A stretch of DNA of 64,000 bases from the NCBI GenBank assembly GCA_963565915.1, contig OY751487.1, positions 930,001 to 994,000 on the forward strand, read 5' to 3'. A program made the translations under genes and the position numbers. A model generated the notes under the pieces. That model was given only the letters and a program-made list of their open reading frames with translations. It made no database searches and was not told the DNA's origin. This stretch comes from Entoloma clypeatum (taxonomy: Eukaryota; Basidiomycota; Agaricomycetes; Agaricales; Entolomataceae). How positions within the stretch are numbered: position 1 is the first letter of the stretch; every line of letters begins with the position of its first letter. Below are positions 54,451-64,000 of this stretch, in pieces.

Positions 54451-56116
54451 GGTTTTGGATGCCAGGAGGTGCCAGAAGCGCATACGACGGGATGAGGTTA
54501 TATAGAACTACATCTTGCCGAAGTTGCTGGACCGTGGTTGAGCGGATGAACTCGAGCCAAGGTGCCAAGAGGTGGGGCTGAAAATGAATACGAGAACTGC
54601 AAGTCCACTGTCAAATTTTACTAGATAGCGGTTTCCAATGGACCGATGATGTAGTGCGGAAGGCGATAGGAGATGGAAAAGTAGTGTAATCTTTTTGTTG
54701 CCAAGCACGGCACGAACGATCATCAAAGACACTGATGGATGGGAGTGCACATGCCAAGGCATCGATGTTCTCAAAGGCGATTCTTGACGTCAATAAGAGT
54801 TGAGTGGGGCCGTAGTAACAGACTTACCTAAGTTATGCAAGATGGGGGCTTCCCGAGCATACTTAGTGCTTGGCATAGCTAAAGTGTGTAGAACGCCAAG
54901 GAATGATCACGATTGACGTGATTCCTCGGTTCGCGAGGTATCCAGATGCCTGGGCATTAGGACACACGTGTGGGGGGTCCACGTCAAGGTCGAAGGCTAC
55001 GGCTTTGGTCAAGCTCTCACAGTCCCTGAATGACTTGGTCCCCAGTATTCTGCCAAATCCTTGTAATAGAAAACCAGGCTCGGCAAGGTCAGTTGATGGA
55101 AGCGGCGTGAATCGGAGCCGAAGTGCAGTTCGACGGGGCTCGGGGCTCGACCGCATGTTGACAATGTACGTTGGTACGACGTTCGCATGACGTAACTGCT
55201 TCGCGACAACGGCCAAGTTCAACTGACTCATCCAGCATCCATCGACGACCGTTGAGGCCGTGCAAGTGCAAGTGTGGGGTAGCCTCGCGTCAATGCCATC
55301 AAAGATAGAAAGCACAGTAAAGTGACCCGGAATCCAGCATTCCGAAGACGGAGGTTTCATTGTATCCTTCTCTTTATGAAACGGTGTGTGTTACCTGGCA
55401 CCCACTCCATTTCATCATGAGTAAAACAGCATTGAAGGTTTGAAGGAAACCGTACAACGCACTGTTTATGTTCCTCCCACATCACCAACGTTCGATGTTT
55501 TTCCCCGAGTTTCCACGTCAGTCCCTTCAACTCTCGCAAGGTGACACATCGGGATCGGCACCGCCAGCTCTGAAAACCTTTGTGCAGCAGACATGCGCAT
55601 CACAAACGTGCTTCACGCATCGCGGACGACAGCCTAGATCCTCGATAAGCTCTCGCTCTCGTCATCGCGAACGTAACAGCAATGAACAGCACGGGCGGGG
55701 TCTTAGAGATGGCGTCGCTGCATCGGACGCAGAAGCTTCTCGTCCATAGACTGTCGCCATCTCGCGGTAATTTCGGGGAAGGCATCTTTAAGACGTTCCA
55801 AACCATGTTGAAGAGACGATCTGTACTTCGATGGAACTTCACAAGATGTTCGTTTCCTAACGTCGGCCTAAGCGGGAGTATGGCATGGAGAGGCTGAGAT
55901 GTAATGTGCTGAGAGTGCAGCAGCTGCGGCGTTTCCTCTGTAGTGACGATGCTGGATTTCTGATGATGACTCGGAGAGGTTCCATCTCGCCCCAATCTGA
56001 ACGTGGCTGTCTAGTGTTAGTGAGTATGTAGAGATGAGGACTGCTCCACACCTCCATCCGTTCTCCTGTCAGACGATGGTGGCATCACTATACATGGAGG
56101 CAAAATAAATATTGAG
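54451..56116. other. Unresolved segment, possible minus-strand gene
   Basis: Several minus-strand frames (54611-54793, 54863-55360, 55357-55539, 55600-55995) have plausible coding texture, for example HGLERLKDAFPEITARW and LANRGITSIVIIPWRSTHF. I could not join them with confidence or recognise a family. One host gene of about 1.5 kb with many introns is possible. Confidence 0.3.
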
Positions 56117-56166
56117 ACCCGTAGGTCTACCACTCCGGGAAAGCGTGTCATCCTTGTGCAGGGGCC

Positions 56167-56197
<31 letters not shown>

Positions 56198-56221
56198 TTC
56201 GTATGTCACCCCGAAGGGGAC
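56117..56221 (-). ncRNA. U6 spliceosomal snRNA
   Basis: The minus strand reads a 5' stem-loop GTCCCCTTCGGGG, ACATACG, then AATTGGAACGATACAGAGAA, GATTAGCATGGCCCCTGCAC and AAGGATGACACGC. These are the near-invariant U6 core, including the ACAGAG box that pairs with the 5' splice site and the AGC/internal stem-loop region. The 3' end after GACACGC diverges (TTTCCCGGAGTGG) and the only T-run is TTTT at about 56102-56105, so the end is approximate. It is divergent to the uS19m gene, 124 bp away. Confidence 0.88.
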
Positions 56222-56345
56222 ATTACTTATTAGGAAACTCGGATACACCCGACCTGGTTTTTGCATTTTGTTCAGCCAACGGGGTTGATGTTTGGTCCTG
56301 CCAAACACTAGACAAATTTGGGAAGGTGCTCAGCTTGAGCAATCC

Positions 56346-56788
56346 ATGCGGCCAACTCAGATTTTGGGGCGCTCTGCGTGGAAAGGTTGTTTTTTTTCTT
56401 CCTTTGTATGAAAGCTGCATTGTTGAAATCCCGTCGTTCCTAGGACCTTATTTCGTTGGCTTGCCGGGCCTGCGGGAGGCTCTCGTTAATCGAGTGCCAG
56501 TAAAGACGGACGCGCGGTCGTGTACCATCTTGCCAAATTTCGTTGGGTACGTGTTAAAGCCAACGTGGGAGAAGGCTGAAATGTTCAACGTTGACTAGAG
56601 TTCGGTTTATGGTTCATAATGGGATGGATTATATGCCGGTGCTGGTGACGCAGGATATGGTGGGGCATAAGTTGGGGGAGTTTGCACATACGAAGAAGAG
56701 GTTCCATTATAAGTGCGTCTTTTTTTTGTGGGTTTATCGTGGGCTTGAGTTGTGCTTATTTTTGTACAGGTCGACGAAGAATAAGTAA
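56346..56788 (+). CDS. RSM19: Mitochondrial ribosomal protein uS19m (Rsm19-like)
   Basis: Four exons: 56346-56385, 56444-56546, 56599-56712 and 56770-56788, with introns of 52-58 bp. The 91-residue product reads [59 protein letters not shown], then the family signature [17 protein letters not shown] and the end STKNK. Length and every block fit small-subunit uS19 of mitochondria, which contacts the ribosomal A site and head. Short length and full conservation make this call firm. Confidence 0.93.
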
Positions 56789-57185
56789 TTGGTCTGTTGG
56801 TAAAAGGACCGACCCGGGGTGGTTCAGGAAGCTACTTTTTGCATGTAGCAAGAATGACGATCCAAACCGCAAAAACGACGAAATCGCGGCAACAGTTTTT
56901 GAAATGCAAGAAATTGAAGATTTCTTGACGAAGAGATTCCTGATGCTGTTTCCCAACTTTGGATCTCTCTCTTTATCCCATAAGGGTACACCAATGGTAC
57001 GCGATGTCGGGCACCTTATTATATTTTAGTTTTAAATTATTATTAACATTGTAAAAATCGCAATGCAAGATATAGCTGACAGACCTCAACATCAACTTTA
57101 TTCTTTCATCTCCCGTCACATCATTTCTTAATGTCTGAGACACCCCCCTCATTTCTTCTGCCTCTAAACGTTCTCCAACCTCATT
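56789..57185. other. Intergenic, no gene seen
   Basis: About 400 bp between uS19m and the NTPase gene. It must contain the NTPase promoter; no motif stands out. Confidence 0.4.
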
Positions 57186-59270
57186 ATGCAAATCAGGCAT
57201 CCGCTTCCCGAACACGAGCAGCGAGCAAACGCAAACGCAGATGCTGACAACTGGACGTGGCCGCCTCGGCGTCAACTCGACCCGGGGAAGGTCGAGCATC
57301 AATTGTACGGATGGGAGAAGGCCGAGCAGGAATGGCAGGAGTTCACTGCCACATGGTGGGGACAATCCGAGGCGACGATTGGCGATATCTTGCCTCTCGG
57401 GCAATTGTCCCTGCCGGTCGGGAGGTTTCTGGACTCTATTCTTGTCCGCAAGTGCTATGTGGATATGTTCAACTATGTCTGGGCCCTCGGGTTGCATTCG
57501 GCGGCTGACGACGGAATCATCATCACTGGCCAGCCTGGTACCGGTGCGTATTCTGCCCTCTTCACTGTTCCAGCTCAGGTTATCATACACCATCATCGAA
57601 GGCAAAACCATGTTTCAACCCTACCTCCTTATCCGCCTCCTCCAACGCAAACAGGTAGTTTTATTCACCCTGGATGGCCAGGAGCTCTTCTTATTCTACC
57701 GTGGTAAAGCCTATACCGCGACCACTCATTCAGCGCCAGCACTCCCTGAGGCCAAGGAAAAGTCGTTCATCTGGTCGTTGTTTGATGTGAGCGAGAAAAA
57801 AGGTCCAGCAGGCCTGTTGATCGGTCCACAGTGCTTCCCTGTTCAGACGGCTTCTCCCGATCTGTCTCGCTACAAAGTGTGGCGAAAGCAGTACACACCT
57901 TGGATGACCGGCTTTCCGTTATGGACGCGTGAAGAGCTCGTACAAGGGTAATGTCTATACTTGACGGCGTATGCGTTTCGGTATCTGAATGTGTATTGTA
58001 CAGGTTGCAGCTCCAACCTCGGATCGAACGCCTGCTCTCAGAGCTGAGGTCGTTTTATAAGGGCTCGGTGAGCAAGAATAAGCGCTTTTGGTTGTTCCCG
58101 GGCACACATGCGCTCCTCGAAGATCGATTTCAAGACCAGGCCCCGCCAAAGCCCCAGGATGCCCTGGAATACCTCCTAGATATCGCAATCGAGCGCTTCG
58201 GCTACGCAGCTCGTGATGTGTACAGGGGGATTCTCAAATTCGAATCCCATACCGTGACTGCACTCCACTCTGGCAACGTAGGCGACATATCTCTCATGCG
58301 ACTCCGTGCACTTGCGTCCACTCTTGCAAGTGAAACCGGTATCGAAAACTACGAGGTCTGTGATCACATCCTCGCTCTGTTCCCGGTCGTCCGCGGGGAT
58401 TACTGGGCCGGTGTGGATTGGGAGGTAAACTTCAAGTCAGCGTGGGTCGCGAAGAAGTTTATGGACTCGCTGGACGTTGACGACGACGACCGTGACGACG
58501 AAGACAAGATCCACGAGATTTGCCAACAAATCTTCTTCTTTCTGAACATGCCACAGACGATCGGCATGGCAGGGTATTTCTTCGAGCTGCTCATTCGTCG
58601 GCTGTTAGCGCAAACCGCTATAGGCGATTTTTGGGCCCCCGCAGCAATATCCTCTGACAACACCGATGACTCGGAATTGACAGCCCGCTCTGATAAACCC
58701 ACTCCCATACCGACAGACGTGTGGTGTGTCAAGTCCAAAAGCCCCATCCACAGATTCAGCGATCTGCCCCAGCATCTCGAAAGCGATACGTACTACTGGG
58801 CGTACGCGCGGGATTACCCTCTGTTCGATGCTTTCACCGTCCACATCAAGAGCGCAGAGTCAGCTGTGTTGTGGATACTGTTGATGACGATGTCCCGCGT
58901 CCGCGAGGGGCCAGGGCCAGGCTATCAGAAGGTTCGTGACATCATAAGGAAGCTGAAGACGCAGATGCGCGACGAAACACCTCCGGGAAAGGGGGAGGGC
59001 GCCTCTGCGCCGTCAGTGGAAGTACGCTATCTTCTCGTCGTCCCGAAAGATGGCCTTGAAGGGCTACAATGTAAGTTCCCCGAGGGATGGGACGAGGACT
59101 GTGCGAGGGATGATCATCGTGGCAGCACCTACTGTTTGGAGATCCCTTTCACGGTACGTTCTATGCTGATTTCCGATGACGTCGCAACGTGTTTGATTTG
59201 AGCGAATCGATCTCTTTAGGCGAAGGACTTACGGGCAGAGTGCGACCCTCGGTACGTTCCGTTCGACTAA
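57186..59270 (+). CDS. P-loop NTPase of the Crinkler/RHS-like type
   Basis: Four exons: 57186-57543, 57602-57947, 58004-59153, and a final exon of about 50 bp ending at the TAA at 59268-59270. The first intron splits the Walker A loop, which becomes GQPGTGKT after splicing. Preceding it are WTWPPRR, LPLGQLSLPVGRFLDSILVR and the hydrophobic strand DGIIITG. Following it are LLIRLLQRKQVVLFT, FFxxFD-like FIWSLFDVSE, FPVQTASPDLSRYKVWRKQY and PLWTREELVQG. This order is typical of the NTPase part of fungal and oomycete Crinkler/retrotransposon-hot-spot proteins (recalled). The C-terminal 400 residues have no recognised nuclease or kinase. No signal peptide is visible. Confidence 0.7.
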
Positions 59271-59481
59271 CTAAATGGCACCCGGCCTCACTCCTTTTGT
59301 CTTCATGAACATGGACATCAGCAATTGAAAGATTCTTCATTTCTTCCACCGCGTTCTTGTTGTTCATATAATCGGATTACTTATATAAATAGCAAGTGGT
59401 ACGAAGGATAGACAAAGCCAAGGAATGTATATGTGAAAGAGACAACAAGCAATACATACATCTAGCAAACCGACATCATAT

Positions 59482-61218
59482 TCACTTCGAAGTTTGAGGC
59501 TGTTGAGCTTTCACGGCCTTGCGGATAGAATTGATCAGAATGTTCTGGTAGTCGCCGGACACAGTCCACATGGACACGCCTTTCATGCCGTTTGACTTCA
59601 CGAATTTACCCTTTTCCGCTGCATAGAAGAAAGCAAATCAATTTTCTGGAGCATCGGTACAATTCTGAAAATGAAATACCAAAGCTTTGTGCGTTGTCGT
59701 AAGCAACCAGAACTTGCGAAGTCTTGTTATAGACGTAGGGCTGCATAGCGTTTTTAGCATGAGAACCTTTCTTCGCCTCGCCCTATACGAGGACGGGTAT
59801 TCGTGCACGTACAGTCTGGGTGCAGTTATCGTAACGATACTCAATCCCGTGGGCAGGTTTCCCATCAGCTGCGAGGAACCCAAAGTCGACCAATCCCCAA
59901 AAGTTGAACAGGCCACCAGGGTTCTTGACTACTTTGCCACACTGATCTTTACCTAGATTAATGGGTTTGTACTCATAACGATCTGCTATTTGTTTTTTCG
60001 GGGGGATTAAAGCTCACCTGGGGCGTCATCCCATTTGTCACCGTTAGGTATACTCGTAAAATTCGGGTAGAGGACCAAATTCCCAGACGCATCGAGCGCT
60101 GAGGACGAGTTGACAAGGAAGCTGTGGCCATATGAAGCGACACCCAGCGATAGCTGTAGTGATTATTGCGTCAGATTGGTGGTATATGCATATGGAAAAT
60201 AAAGGGCGGTCAACCTTGTGGGCTGGGAAGCCCGCACTCGTCCAAGCCTTTAAAGCTTCCTGAAGGGACCCAACTCGGTGTTCTGGCGGTGCACACGAAT
60301 CATATAGCGGAGAGTTTGGACCAGCGGTGTTTGACCAGGGCCCGTAGTAGTCATATCCCATTATGGCTGCATTTTCCTTCAAAATTGCATGCTAGTACTT
60401 ATGAAACCGCGTACGCACCGGCATAATCTAATACCTTCGCGAATGCGGAGACGTCAGTCAGCGGCTTACCATCGAAGCCATTGAAGGGAGTTCCTGCGAT
60501 GGCGGCAGAGATGAGCAGGTGCTTGCCCACAGAATCTTCGCGAAGAGCTTGAAGGAAGGTCAGAAAATTGGCCGTGTCATTGACAGATACCACGTTGCAC
60601 TCCACGCCGGACCCATTGGGAAATTCCCAGCTAAGAAGTTTTGACGTTGATCAATACACCCTTTGCTTCCGCGTGAGGATGAACAACGTACTCAAATTCG
60701 AGACCGTCGAACTTGTACTTTGTGGCAAGGTCCACGACAGTCTTCACAAATGCAGTGCGGTTCTGGGCGGTGGCCACAGCCGACGAGAAAAACTGCGAAC
60801 CAGTCCAACCACCCACAGACATGATGGATTTGACTTTCTGCGGGAAACTGTGAGGTCGGTAGAGGTTGAACGGCAAGTGTGAACAGACCTTCTTCTCCGC
60901 GAGGGAAACAAAGTCCTCGATGACCGATAGACTGTTATTATCTAGACTCAGAGCATTGACATCAGGAGTAGTTTCGCTGATGGCATTAAGTCAGATTTCA
61001 CAACAAGAGGATGAGTTTTTTACTTTGACAACATACGCGAAAGCGAAATGCACAGCAGTGTATTTGTCCCATGGGATTTTAGACGGAGGCCATTCATGTC
61101 CGAGCCATGCAGAATACCATCCCGCCACAAACGTAGCATCATAGGTCTCGTTGTGGGATGACGCAGCGGCGAAGACGGAGGTCAGGGAGACTAGCCAAAC
61201 GAGGGGAAAGATATGCAT
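59482..61218 (-). CDS. Secreted GH18 chitinase
   Basis: Start ATG 61216-61218 with a signal peptide (MHIFPLVWLVSLTSVFAAAS). Blocks in order: VAGWYSAWLGHEWPPSKIPW, VHFAFAYVV, VKSIMSVGGWTGSQFFS (substrate-binding SxGG), then KFDGLEFDWEFP across an intron. This is the GH18 DGxDxDxE motif with the catalytic glutamate kept and its first inner D replaced by E. Then come LLISAAIAGTPFNG, NAAIMGYDYYGPW, CAPPEHRVGSLQEALKAW, SLGVASYGHSF and a C-terminal KGVSMWTVSGDY. The protein ends QQPQTSK at 59482. There is no chitin-binding module. It would cut chitin for wall remodelling or mycophagy. Confidence 0.88.
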
Positions 61219-62245
61219 TTTGAGTACACAAGTCGAATAAAGGTGCAACAGCAAGGCGGAACACGAGGACCAGAACCAGGAGTATTTCCGCTCTGGAGGC
61301 TATTTATCTTCGTCCCGACTTGCGGTCTCGTAGGCATTGTTGTATGTCAATGTACAGTGCGGCAGGCGGCACCTTAGCCTAGTATGATGACCCGAGTTCG
61401 CATGAGAAGAATATAGGCTCGGGTGTAGCAACCAACGAGAACTCGGATGCTTCGGATTATCAAATTAGCGTAAGCAATAGCCTGTATTACAACCCGAGAA
61501 GCTCCCGCAATGACTGGGGGGCGATATGTTATAGCGGTTTTTGGTGGGCGTTTGTCGACGTATACACAGAGCATTGGGATTGAGAAGGCGTGCTAGAAGG
61601 TATAGCCATTTGTGCCGCAAGGGACCAAGCAAAAGAAAATAATGCGGCAGAAAATTTCGATGAGTTTTTTCTTTTTTGGGTAATCGCGTGATATCGGAAA
61701 TTGCAGAGATTTTTCAGTTTACTGCGGCCGGGTGCCGTTACGAGGAAGCTTCACACCTCGTTGCCCGTGAGCGCTAGCGCCTCAAGTCAAGAAACCCGAA
61801 GCTTGTTCGCAGAAGATGATTCGCAAAGGGTCGTCATAAGAAATGGAGAAGCGCGAGTCGCAGGAAGCGTTCCATAAGCAGAAATAGTGCGGCGATGTGA
61901 ATGTTGACATTGTTCCGACGACAGTTTGAACAGCGTGGGTGACGCTTCCGAGTCACCGCTTTCGGAGAAACTCTGCCTGTTGAACGTTGAACCATGTTCC
62001 AATCGCCTTATGATCGAAGCATTGGTAACGAGACTGTGAGCCAGACATGGCGAACCTGTACATATGTTTCAGAGTCACGTCGTTGCTTTGGCGACGTCGA
62101 TTCAAAGGGCATTTGTGAACCCTACGAGACATCAAAAATAGTACTACAATCTGCGACACGACACAACAGCCAGAAACCGAGGTTTTTCCAACAAGATATG
62201 ACATCCGAGATATATATAAAAAAATCAAAATATGAAACCCTCAAT
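61219..62245. other. Intergenic, about 1 kb
   Basis: The upstream half (61219-61320) is the chitinase promoter, with GATAAATAG near 61305 on the minus strand. The remainder has no conserved frame on either strand. Confidence 0.4.
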
Positions 62246-64000
62246 CTAGTACTCAGCGAGCGGTATAACCTTGCCTGCAAGGACGTGAGTATTCAAATAA
62301 CGGACTAAGAAACACATCCAAACTTACCCACATCCGAATGAGCCGACCTCTTCCTCTGCCCAAGCAACTCCAGATCCCCAGCATCAAAGAACGAATATCC
62401 AGCTGCGTTGAACCACGCCCTCGTGAGTACCCAAAAGACCAACCAAACAAGAACAAAAAAAGGTCAAAACTCACGTAACCCAATACTCTCCTCCGTATCG
62501 TCCTCATCATCGCTCGACGAAAGGTATCCATACCCATTAATCGGCCTCCCCGTCTTCGAATCCCTCAACACGCCCAAATGATCAACAAACGGCGCCGGCC
62601 GCTCGTTCGCCGATCTGTGGAGCTGTATCAGCAGCCGCTGGATATCCAGCAGATATTTCTTGAGCGTGTCCAGCAGGCGCGGCGTTTGCAGGTGTTTCGA
62701 CGATGCACAGCTTGTAATAAAAATAAAAAATAAAAAAAAAGCACAGCGGTATGAGCTCAGGACAGGGAATCATGCAGAGAAAAACGACACATACAAACTC
62801 AACCGATCCTCCTTGATGATATACCCCATCCCATAGCCATCCGCCGCGACCGGTCCGAACCCGAACAGCCTCAGCGCAGGGTTACCGCAGTTGGACGTCG
62901 ACAGGATCGATGTGTTCAGCGTCTCCCACCCTGAATCCGTGAAAATCTTGGGCATTTTGGTGAACGCGGGCTCCGGCTTCTCGTTGGTATCCAGCTTCGC
63001 AAAGCCGCTTTCCAAAGAAGCGTCGCTTTGGGTTCCGGAAAGTTCACGGCGGAGGAGACAGTACAACGCGTACAAGTGCCTGGAGAGGTTCAGCTATGCA
63101 AGAAGAAGGCGGAGGAACAAGCAAAAAAACCCCTACCGGTCCTGCCCTAGCCCTTGTGCACATTCCTTAGTTAGCTGGACATGCCTCTCGCATGCCTTGC
63201 GGAGCGCAGCAACCTTTTGTGAGGCACTCGCTTCCGAATAGTATGTCTATATGCGTCAAATTATGAATGGGAGACCCGCATCATGATGCTACTAACCTTC
63301 ACGAACTCCACACTCTCCGCTTGAACGGACCGTATCGCCTCCGTCCTTCCATGCAGGAACGCCTTGGTCATCGCAGGCTCATACACACACTCAATTCGAC
63401 CTTTGCGATACGAACCATTAGTTCGGCTAGGGCAAGGTACTCAGGGGGAGGGAAGCTCACCATAAAGCCCAAAATAAGCCGCTTGAAACGCCATCTGCAC
63501 AAACGCATCCGGACTGAGCCCATGCCCCGTCACGAATCCCTTCCCGTAGCGGTAAAACTCCAGCGCCGCACATTCGTTTTGACAGATCAGCGCACTCAGC
63601 CTCGTCTCCGCAAACCTCACTCCTATCCTGAGAGGAGGCGAAATGTGCCAGTCCAGCTTCTTTGGCGTAGTGTCGATGGCGACAGGGCCGAATGTCGGTG
63701 AGGTGGAGGAGAGGGAGCGGAAGTTGTTTCGCGGAGCGGGGTGGAGGGGGTCAGTGGTGGGTTTGAAGCGCGGGGGTTTGTAGGATTTGGCGTAGGGGGA
63801 TAGACGAGCGTGGAAGAGCGTGGGCGCGGAGGGGTTGATGGAGCGCGCGAGGAGCATGAGGCCATCTGTAAAGATGTCTGCTGCAAACCTGATATTCCTG
63901 TGAATGTAAGAAATATGATATTTAAACAGTAGCTCACCTTAAGACGGTATGCCCATCAACACCGGTATGCTCAAAGTTGATTCCCGCCGACCCATCCGCA
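62246..64000 (-). CDS. Carnitine O-acetyltransferase, C-terminal part (5' end outside window)
   Basis: The minus-strand gene enters from beyond 64000 and ends at TAG 62246. The first visible exon gives NFEHTGVDGHTVLR with the catalytic histidine in the HxxxDG motif. Then come RFAADIFTDGLMLLARSINP, CAALEFYRYGKGFVTGHGLS, HLYALYCLLRREL-like text, SILSTSNCGNPALRLFGFGP and AADGYGMGYIIKED. The last exons read GYSFFDAGDLELLGQRKRSA and end GKVIPLAEY. Several GT-AG introns of about 50 bp are needed. The enzyme moves acetyl groups between CoA and carnitine for transport between peroxisome, cytosol and mitochondrion. Targeting signals lie in the missing N-terminus. Confidence 0.9.

Noticed and set aside
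56682..57029. Plus-strand frame of 115 residues downstream of uS19m
   Set aside because: Overlaps the uS19m third and fourth exons and an intron in another frame; the ribosomal protein explains the conservation.

Overview
The window is nuclear DNA of a filamentous basidiomycete, most likely an Agaricomycete. Short introns (about 50-60 nt), a KDZ (Kyakuja-Dileera-Zisupton) DNA transposon, chromodomain Ty3 retrotransposons, a fungal-specific FunK1 kinase, a DUF6593-type protein and secreted GH10 and GH18 enzymes all point there. I cannot name the genus. There is no prokaryotic signal.

Layout. About 1-40.8 kb is a transposon island; about 40.8-64 kb is a gene-dense host segment. The island starts with a chimaera of broken elements: Ty3 pol (1-825), the RT/RNase H tail of a LINE (826-1985) and a scrap of another Ty3 gag (about 2010-2110). 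A complete KDZ transposon follows (3081-14944), bounded by a perfect 11-bp direct repeat. It carries a decayed transposase gene plus several cargo genes, including one with a viroplasmin-like RNase H1 N-terminal domain. Its subterminal regions are full of the palindrome ATTATAAT. Next is a nested pair of Ty3 chromoviruses: element A (15245-29184, target duplication CCTTC) is split by element B (17652-24935, target duplication ATCAG). A's pol is riddled with stops. B still has open gag and pol frames joined by a -1 slippery heptamer, and it carries an antisense gene with Zn2Cys6-type cysteine spacing. From 29.2 to 36.7 kb come GCCCAAC-rich minisatellites in two opposite orientations, three solo LTRs with perfect 5-bp duplications, a gag-protease-only Ty3 remnant (C), a 367-bp TA-flanked MITE and a deleted Tc1/mariner element with palindromic terminal repeats. 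A structurally complete hAT element (36732-40825) closes the island.

Host segment, left to right: FunK1 kinase (+), flavin-reductase-like protein (+), GH10 xylanase (+), Atg15-type lipase (-), tiny secreted protein (+), DUF6593-type protein (+), MFS transporter of the Vba/Fnx type (-), a stretch I could not resolve, U6 snRNA (-), mitochondrial ribosomal protein uS19m (+), Crinkler/RHS-type P-loop NTPase (+), GH18 chitinase (-), and the C-terminal part of a carnitine acetyltransferase (-) running off the right edge. These genes look intact once spliced by eye. Several need unusual splicing: GC-AG introns and exons of 6, 13, 17 and 18 nt.

Themes. (1) Every premature stop I could place by frame in the four decayed elements is TGA, usually where the family has arginine, and the two copies of element A differ almost only by transitions at CpG. 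This indicates cytosine-methylation decay of the island. (2) Both nested Ty3 elements show the hallmark of Tf1-type self-priming: an 11-nt primer-binding site, offset 2 nt from the LTR, complementary to the predicted RNA 5' end 33 nt below a TATA box. (3) The best candidate for an undescribed system is element B's antisense Zn2Cys6-like protein together with its LTR, which is packed with same-strand CGGA motifs, the core triplet such proteins bind. All splice models and alignments were made by eye.
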